Positions 14,307 through 19,059 of a DNA stretch of 19,059 bases are shown here, one piece after another. The stretch's first letter is position 1; every line of letters begins with the position of its first letter. The translations under genes and the position numbers were made by a program. The stretch spans positions 1-19,059 of the forward strand of contig CANHOE010000011.1 in assembly GCA_947462175.1 (NCBI GenBank), read 5' to 3'. The notes under the pieces were generated by a model, which saw nothing but the letters and a program-made list of their open reading frames with translations, ran no database searches and was not told the DNA's origin. This DNA comes from Burkholderiales bacterium (GTDB lineage: Bacteria; Pseudomonadota; Gammaproteobacteria; Burkholderiales; Burkholderiaceae_C).

Positions 14307-15073
14307 GCTTTCTCGCGGTCGACGTCGGCAACACGCGCCTGAAGTGGGCGCTCTATGACGCGCCGCGCCCCGGCGCGGCGCTGCTGGCGCAAGGCGCCGT
14401 GTTCCTGGAAACGGTCGACCAGTTGGCCGATACAGACTGGAAACCGCTGCCGAGCCCGTCGAGCCTGCTGGGCTGTGTGGTGGCCAGCGAGGGCGTCAAG
14501 CGGCGCGTGTCGGAACAGATCGAGGACCTGTGGCAGCTGGAGCCGCGCTGGGTGGTTTCGACCGCGCAGGCGGCGGGTGTGCGCAACGGCTATGACCACC
14601 CGAACCGGCTTGGCGTCGATCGCTGGGTGGCGCTGATCGCCGCACGCCAGCGGGTCCTGACCGCAGGCCGACCGCGTGCGGCACTGGTGGTGATGGTGGG
14701 TACCGCCGTGACCGTCGACGCACTCGACGCCGATGGCCTGTTTGTCGGCGGTCTGATCCTGCCCGGCTTCGGTCTGATGTTGCGCGCACTGGAGATGGGC
14801 ACGGCCGGGTTGAAGGCGCCGACCGGTGAGGTCGTCGACTTTCCCACGAACACCAGCGATGCGTTGATGAGCGGTGGCGCTCACGCGATTGCCGGCGCCA
14901 TTGAACGGATGCACCGCCGGCTGCTGGCCCGCGCGGGGCATGCGCCGTTGCTGTTGATGACCGGCGGCGCGGCCGTCAAACTGGCGCCGATCACCGACCT
15001 GCCGTTCGAGACGGTCGACACGCTGCTCTTCGAAGGCTTGCTGACGCTGCAATCGCAGCGTGTGGCCAGCTGA
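14303..15073 (+). CDS. coaX: Type III pantothenate kinase
   Basis: This 256-residue enzyme carries out the first step of coenzyme A synthesis, phosphorylating pantothenate with ATP. It belongs to the ASKHA (actin-like) fold. Motifs are FLAVDVGNTRLKW (3-15, with D7 and the phosphate-binding GNT), NRLGVDRWVAL (101-111, catalytic Asp D106) and VGTAVTVD (132-139), then GGLILPG (149-155), MGTAGL (165-170) and TGGAAVKL (220-227). Length matches the family (about 250-260). The GTG at 14303 is chosen because GGAGGG (14292-14297) stands five bases upstream and the protein then begins right at the first beta strand. The thiolase gene follows after 50 bases. Type III kinases are not inhibited by CoA, from family knowledge. 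Confidence 0.95.
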   Translation: MSFLAVDVGNTRLKWALYDAPRPGAALLAQGAVFLETVDQLADTDWKPLPSPSSLLGCVVASEGVKRRVSEQIEDLWQLEPRWVVSTAQAAGVRNGYDHPNRLGVDRWVALIAARQRVLTAGRPRAALVVMVGTAVTVDALDADGLFVGGLILPGFGLMLRALEMGTAGLKAPTGEVVDFPTNTSDALMSGGAHAIAGAIERMHRRLLARAGHAPLLLMTGGAAVKLAPITDLPFETVDTLLFEGLLTLQSQRVAS

Positions 15074-15123
15074 CGTTCAACGCATGGCGCAGACTTGAAG
15101 CCCAGCCCCGCGAGGATCGACCC

Positions 15124-16320
15124 ATGAAGCAACTCCAGGACGCCTACATCGTCGCCGCCACCCGCACACCGGTCGGCCGATCGGGGCGCGGCATGTTCCG
15201 CCACATGCGCCCCGATGACCTGCTGGTCGCCGCGATCCAGGGCGCGCTCAAGCAGGTGCCGACGCTGGATGTGAAGGCGATCGAGGATGCGGTCATCGGC
15301 TGCGCGATGCCGGAAGGCGAGCAGGGGCTGAACGTGGCGCGCCTCGGGGTGTTACTGGCCGGTTTGCCGAACACCGTGGGCGGCGTGACGATCAATCGCT
15401 TTTGCGCCTCGGGGCTGACGGCCATCCAGATGGCGGCCGATCGCATCCGCGTCGGCGAAGCGGACGTGATGATCGCCGGCGGCGTGGAAAGCATGAGCAT
15501 GGTGTCGATGAGCGGAAACCGGCCGTCGTTCAATCCTGCCGTGTTCCTGCGCGACGAGAACCTCGGCATCGCCTACGGCATGGGCCTGACCGCCGAGAAA
15601 GTCGCCGAGCAATGGAAGGTCACACGCGAGGCCCAGGACGAGTTCGCGCTGCAGTCGCACTTGAAGGCGCTGAAGGCGATCGCCGCAGGCGAGTTCGGCG
15701 ACGAAATCACGCCGGTCGAGGTGACAGAGCGCACACCGAACCTGCAGACCGGTGCGGCGACCGCCACGACGCGCACGGCCACCACTGACGAAGGCCCGCG
15801 CGCCGACACCACGCTTGAGGCGCTGGCCAGGTTGCGGCCGGTGTTCGCGGCAAAAGGCAGCGTGACGGCCGGCAACAGCTCGCAGACCAGCGACGGCGCC
15901 GCCTGCCTGATTCTGGCCAGCGAGAAGGCGATCAAGGCGCACGGGCTGGCGCCGCTGGCGCGCTTTGTCAGCTTTGCCAACCGCGGCGTGTCACCGGAGA
16001 TCATGGGCATCGGCCCGATCGAGGCGATTCCGGCGGCGCTGCGCCAGGCGGGTCTGCAAGCAGGCGACTTGGGCTGGATCGAGCTGAACGAAGCTTTCGC
16101 GGCCCAGGCGCTGGCCGTGCTGGGCACCCTCAAGCTCGACCCTGCGAAAGTCAATCCACTGGGCGGTGCGATTGCGCTCGGCCACCCGCTGGGTGCCACC
16201 GGCGCGATCCGAGCGGCCACCGTGGTGCATGCGCTGCGCCGCCACAACCTGAAGTACGGCATGGTGACGATGTGCGTGGGCACCGGGCAGGGCGCCGCGG
16301 GCATTTTCGAAAGGGTGTAA
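15124..16320 (+). CDS. Acetyl-CoA C-acyltransferase (thiolase)
   Basis: This 398-residue thiolase splits 3-ketoacyl-CoA with CoA, the last step of beta-oxidation, or condenses two acetyl-CoA in reverse. Catalytic residues are in place: C94 in NRFCASG, H354 in GHPLGATG and C384 in CVGTGQG. GGVESMSM and the loop SVTAGNSSQTSDGAA are also typical. The beginning (AYIVAATRTPVG) and length match the degradative FadA-like group more than the PhaA/AtoB group, but this split is not firm. GAGGA (15112-15116) seven bases before the ATG gives a strong start. The next gene, a crotonase, follows after seven bases and fits a short fatty-acid oxidation operon. No multifunctional FadB partner is visible here. 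Confidence 0.94.
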   Translation: MKQLQDAYIVAATRTPVGRSGRGMFRHMRPDDLLVAAIQGALKQVPTLDVKAIEDAVIGCAMPEGEQGLNVARLGVLLAGLPNTVGGVTINRFCASGLTAIQMAADRIRVGEADVMIAGGVESMSMVSMSGNRPSFNPAVFLRDENLGIAYGMGLTAEKVAEQWKVTREAQDEFALQSHLKALKAIAAGEFGDEITPVEVTERTPNLQTGAATATTRTATTDEGPRADTTLEALARLRPVFAAKGSVTAGNSSQTSDGAACLILASEKAIKAHGLAPLARFVSFANRGVSPEIMGIGPIEAIPAALRQAGLQAGDLGWIELNEAFAAQALAVLGTLKLDPAKVNPLGGAIALGHPLGATGAIRAATVVHALRRHNLKYGMVTMCVGTGQGAAGIFERV

Positions 16321-16327
16321 GCGTCCC

Positions 16328-17092
16328 ATGAACATCAAGAATGCCACTTTGAACGGCGTTGCCACGATCGAGATGGCGCGACCCCAGAAGAAGAACGCGC
16401 TGACCGCTGAGATGTATGCCGCGATGGCCGCAGCGCTGAAGTCCGCCGACGCCGATGCCGCGGTGCGCGCCGTGCTGATCGTCGGCCAGCCGGGTGTGTT
16501 CACCTCAGGCAACGACATTGACGATTTCATGAACCGACCGCCCGCAACGGCCGATGCGCCGGTGTTCGACTTCATGCGCGCACTGGTCCGCTGCAGCAAG
16601 CCGGTGGTTGCTGCAGTCACCGGTGCGGCGATCGGCATCGGCACGACGATGCTGCTGCACTGCGATCTCGTCTACGTATCCGACGAGGCGCGGCTGGCGA
16701 TGCCGTTTGCGAGCCTGGGCTTGGTGCCCGAGTTCGCATCCAGCCTGATCGTGCCGGCGCTGGTCGGCCATGCGCAGGCGGCAGAAAAGCTGCTGCTCGG
16801 CGATCCGTTCACAGCCGAGGATGCGGTCGAGATGCGCATCGCGAATGCAGTGCTACCGGCGGGGGAGGTGGTGCGGCATGCACGCCGCATGGCCGAGCGC
16901 TTCAACAGCCTGCCGCCAGGTGCGGTGCGCGAGTCCAAGCGCCTGATGCGCCGTGCGAGTCAGGCCGCGGTGCTCGAAGCGATCGAGGCCGAAGCCGAGG
17001 TGTTTCGCCAGCGCTTGTCGAGCCCTGAGGCGACCGAGGCGTTCAGCGCGTTTTTCCAGAAGCGCAAGCCTGATTTCTCTGCCTTCGGCTGA
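16328..17092 (+). CDS. Crotonase-family enoyl-CoA hydratase/isomerase, possibly delta3-delta2-enoyl-CoA isomerase
   Basis: This 254-residue crotonase binds acyl-CoA through an oxyanion hole formed by SGNDIDDF (60-67) and GAAIGIGTT (99-107). The two glutamates needed by classic hydratases are missing: the position of rat E144 is Thr (T107) and that of E164 is Phe/Ala in AMPFASLG (124-131). Instead SLGLVPEFASS has E135, the place of the single catalytic acid in ECI2/PECI-type enoyl-CoA isomerases. So it more likely shifts a double bond in unsaturated fatty acids than hydrates enoyl-CoA. The start lies seven bases after the thiolase stop and uses an AAGGG in the end of that gene as a plausible ribosome binding site. 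The two genes are almost surely cotranscribed. Confidence 0.9.
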   Translation: MNIKNATLNGVATIEMARPQKKNALTAEMYAAMAAALKSADADAAVRAVLIVGQPGVFTSGNDIDDFMNRPPATADAPVFDFMRALVRCSKPVVAAVTGAAIGIGTTMLLHCDLVYVSDEARLAMPFASLGLVPEFASSLIVPALVGHAQAAEKLLLGDPFTAEDAVEMRIANAVLPAGEVVRHARRMAERFNSLPPGAVRESKRLMRRASQAAVLEAIEAEAEVFRQRLSSPEATEAFSAFFQKRKPDFSAFG

Positions 17093-17105
17093 CCCCGATG
17101 TGAAA

Positions 17106-17139
17106 ACGCCTCCTGACCCGCTGCCGGGTCCGGAGGCGT
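17106..17139 (-). terminator. Strong intrinsic terminator of the porin gene (bidirectional hairpin)
   Basis: A 15-bp stem with a single mismatch (T17114 against C17131) and a four-base loop spans arms 17106-17120 and 17125-17139. Read on the minus strand, the hairpin is followed by TTTTC, the usual intrinsic-terminator tail for the porin mRNA. On the plus strand it stands 13 bases after the crotonase stop and may also end that transcript. Confidence 0.8.
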
Positions 17140-17158
17140 CGTCAAACGCAGGGATCGA

Positions 17159-18316
17159 TCAGAACTGGAACTGCATCGCCGCAGTAAAGGAGTCCTGGTC
17201 GACCTTGGTGCTCAGACCGCCGCTGGACTTGAACTTCCGGTAGGTCGCGCTGATCTGGGCGTTGTAGCCATCGATGATGTAGAGCACGCCAACGTCATAG
17301 GCCTTGGAGTTCACATCATCGTCGGCATTGAAGCGCTGCCACCGCACGAACGGCTGCACCTTGCCCCAGCCCACTGACTGCTCGAAGACGTAGCCTGCGC
17401 CGGCCGAGTACGCCTTGCCTTCTTCGCTCTTGATCAGGTTGTCGGTGTCGTAGTCGTAGTAGGCCGCTTCAAACGAGACCCCGCCGTAGCCCTTGATCTT
17501 CTTTTCGAACAGGAAGTCGATGTTGTAGGAGCCGTAGTCGCCCTTGGCGCCCGGCGTCGGGGTGACCGGATCGCCCGTCAAAACGCCATTCTTCTGATAG
17601 CGACCGGCAATCGCGATGGCCAGGATGTCCTTCGAGCCAAGGTAGTTGCCGGTGCCGTAGTAGCCAGGCTCCGCGTCCCAGAAGTCGTACTGCAAGCGGC
17701 CCGAGTACATGAACGAGTCCTTGGAGCTGGTGCCAGCTGCCTTGGCCTGCGACTGCGTCAACGCACCGATGCCGAAAGTGTGACCTTCGGCCACGCCCAG
17801 CGCATAGCTCAGCTTGCCATCGGCCACCTGGCCCCAGACCACCACGCCGTCATCGCGGCCGCGGAAGATGCCGCCGTTGTAGCCGTAACGCGAGGCCACG
17901 CTTTGCCAGTAGCCACCGCCCAGGGAGTAGTAGGCGCCGGCCATGTTGGCGCGGTCACTGGGCGAGAGGACCCGGCCGACCCAGACATTGAATTCAGGCG
18001 CGATGGTGAACTTCACCACGGCGTCCAGCACCTTGATGGTGTCCCCATCCTTCTCGGTGTTGAAGAAGCCGCTGATGTATTTGTTCAGCGAACCGCCGAG
18101 GAAGATACGGGCGCTGTCCAGGCTGAAATCAGACGAGTAGTTCTTGTTGTTCGTTGCCGCATCCTCGACGGCGCTGCCGCTGAAGCGCATGCCGAAACCA
18201 ACGCTGATCGATTTGTCTTCGCCAAAACTGACGGTGGCGCCCGCGTGTGCATTCAATGAACACGCCGCCACTGCGGCGGCAAGCGCCAGCTTTTTCACGC
18301 TTTGCTCTGTACGCAT
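17159..18316 (-). CDS. Outer-membrane porin
   Basis: This 385-residue protein has a clear signal peptide (1-25, cleavage after NAHA), followed by alternating-hydrophobicity strands rich in Tyr, Gly, Asp and aromatic belts. It ends in FQF, the C-terminal Phe recognised by the BAM complex. The overall pattern fits a Gram-negative trimeric-type or OprP/OprO-like porin of 14-18 strands, without a recognised substrate. AGGGG (in AAAGGGGTA) seven bases before the ATG at 18316 gives a strong start. The 192-base gap to the upstream thioesterase gene (18317-18508) is rich in AT near its middle and must hold the promoter, but I cannot point to confident hexamers. A strong intrinsic terminator follows the gene, as expected for a highly expressed single-gene transcript. 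Confidence 0.88.
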   Translation of the reverse strand: MRTEQSVKKLALAAAVAACSLNAHAGATVSFGEDKSISVGFGMRFSGSAVEDAATNNKNYSSDFSLDSARIFLGGSLNKYISGFFNTEKDGDTIKVLDAVVKFTIAPEFNVWVGRVLSPSDRANMAGAYYSLGGGYWQSVASRYGYNGGIFRGRDDGVVVWGQVADGKLSYALGVAEGHTFGIGALTQSQAKAAGTSSKDSFMYSGRLQYDFWDAEPGYYGTGNYLGSKDILAIAIAGRYQKNGVLTGDPVTPTPGAKGDYGSYNIDFLFEKKIKGYGGVSFEAAYYDYDTDNLIKSEEGKAYSAGAGYVFEQSVGWGKVQPFVRWQRFNADDDVNSKAYDVGVLYIIDGYNAQISATYRKFKSSGGLSTKVDQDSFTAAMQFQF

Positions 18317-18508
18317 CTCGTACCCCTTTTGATTTGAGTTGATCGAACTGGTCAATGCAGAAAACCTCGCGGTTACCTGACCAATCGAGAATGGGGGACG
18401 GGGCGGAGAGGCGATATACGTCGAATGGCTTACATGTTGTGGGAACGACGAAGCCGCGTTGGTGCGGTCTCGCACGACTTTGACGCACGGCGCATCGAAT
18501 GCACCAGA

Positions 18509-18970
18509 TCAGTCCTTGGGCACCGGGCGCGGCTTGCCGTCCTTGTCGATCGCCACATAGGTCAGGCTGGCGTCGGTGACCTTGACGACATGCGGCATCG
18601 CCGGGTTGCGCTCGGCGTAGACCTCGACGTGCACCGTGATCGAGGTGGTGCCGATGCGCTCGACCCGCGCGTAGAAGCTCAGCAGATCGCCGACACTGAC
18701 CGGCTGCTTGAAGATGAAGCGGTTCACTGCCACCGTGGTCACGCGGCCCCGGGAGACGCGCGCCGGCAGCACCGAGCCGGCGATGTCCACCTGCGCCATG
18801 ATCCAGCCACCGAACACACCGCCGCTCATGTTGGTGTCGGCCGGCATCGGCATCACCCGCATCACCAGGTTCGAATCGGGCGGCAGCTCGATCGGCCTGT
18901 TGAGTTGCGACGGGTCCTCGCCAGAACCCCGGTTGCTGTCAGCCTCGGAGGCGGTCGTGTTCTGGGGCAT
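18509..18970 (-). CDS. Acyl-CoA thioesterase, YciA-like hotdog fold
   Basis: This 153-residue hotdog enzyme hydrolyses acyl-CoA to free acid and CoA. The signature DTNMSGGVFGGWIMAQVD (45-62) contains the catalytic Asp/Asn region of the YciA/BACH group. VNRFIFKQPVSVGDLLSFYA (82-101) is the second strand-helix pair. The first 28 residues are polar and not part of the domain. The ATG at 18970 has AGGT about nine bases upstream; two further in-frame ATGs at 19051 and 19039 would add a low-complexity tail and are less likely. It shares acyl-CoA chemistry with the thiolase and crotonase on the other strand. The final 89 bases of the window, before this gene, show nothing I can name. Confidence 0.9.
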   Translation of the reverse strand: MPQNTTASEADSNRGSGEDPSQLNRPIELPPDSNLVMRVMPMPADTNMSGGVFGGWIMAQVDIAGSVLPARVSRGRVTTVAVNRFIFKQPVSVGDLLSFYARVERIGTTSITVHVEVYAERNPAMPHVVKVTDASLTYVAIDKDGKPRPVPKD

Positions 18971-19059
18971 ATTGCGTGACCTGTGTTGGTGTGTCTGCGG
19001 TCCATTCTTCCATGTGGTTCTTTCTTTCTTCTGACTCATGCGCCCTGCCACGCTGACCC

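Noticed and set aside
1..19059. CRISPR array, tRNA or rRNA genes, insertion sequence ends
   Set aside because: No regularly spaced repeats, cloverleaf-like arms with CCA context, or transposase-like reading frames were seen on either strand.

Overview
The window is GC-rich bacterial DNA packed with genes on both strands. The protein families point to a Burkholderiales betaproteobacterium, possibly of the Leptothrix/Rubrivivax/Ideonella type. This rests on the form of UvrA, a PEP-CTERM surface protein, a tandem pair of formyl-THF cyclo-ligase genes, a PPK2 kinase and a GC-rich repeat typical of the order. The placement is an inference, because no rRNA or tRNA gene is present. I see no insertion sequence, phage, CRISPR array or other sign of recent horizontal transfer.

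Region by region: (1) 1-2133, minus strand: the 5' three quarters of a uvrA-type excinuclease gene, which runs off the left edge and carries an in-frame palindromic repeat. (2) 2337-6860, plus strand: three genes that may form a signalling and cell-surface module. They encode a cytoplasmic hybrid histidine kinase, a GNAT-type N-acyltransferase of the FeeM/autoinducer-synthase kind, and a secreted PEP-CTERM protein. A strong palindrome with promoter-like hexamers lies before the acyltransferase gene. (3) 6906-11275, minus strand: a likely operon of a soluble lytic transglycosylase, an NDUFA9-like SDR protein and the CCA-adding enzyme, whose HD domain has lost its signature. (4) 11274-13271, plus strand: two adjacent 5-formyl-THF cyclo-ligase paralogues, a small coiled-coil tail-anchored protein and a 2Fe-2S ferredoxin. 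The first cyclo-ligase start codon overlaps the transglycosylase start on the other strand. (5) 13291-14136, minus strand: a PPK2 polyphosphate kinase. (6) 14229-17092, plus strand: a 25-codon ORF coupled by a GTGA overlap to type III pantothenate kinase, then a thiolase and a crotonase whose glutamate pattern suggests an enoyl-CoA isomerase. Together these concern CoA supply and acyl-CoA turnover. (7) 17159-18970, minus strand: an outer-membrane porin with a good intrinsic terminator, and a YciA-type acyl-CoA thioesterase upstream of it.

Most of the window is core metabolism and housekeeping. The region most likely to hold something undescribed is 2337-6900, where a kinase, a possible acyl-amino-acid signal synthase and an exosortase-sorted surface protein lie together. 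Smaller oddities are the repeat inside uvrA, the coupled mini-ORF before coaX, the duplicated cyclo-ligases and the degenerate Cca HD domain. Every intergenic gap is shorter than 300 bases.
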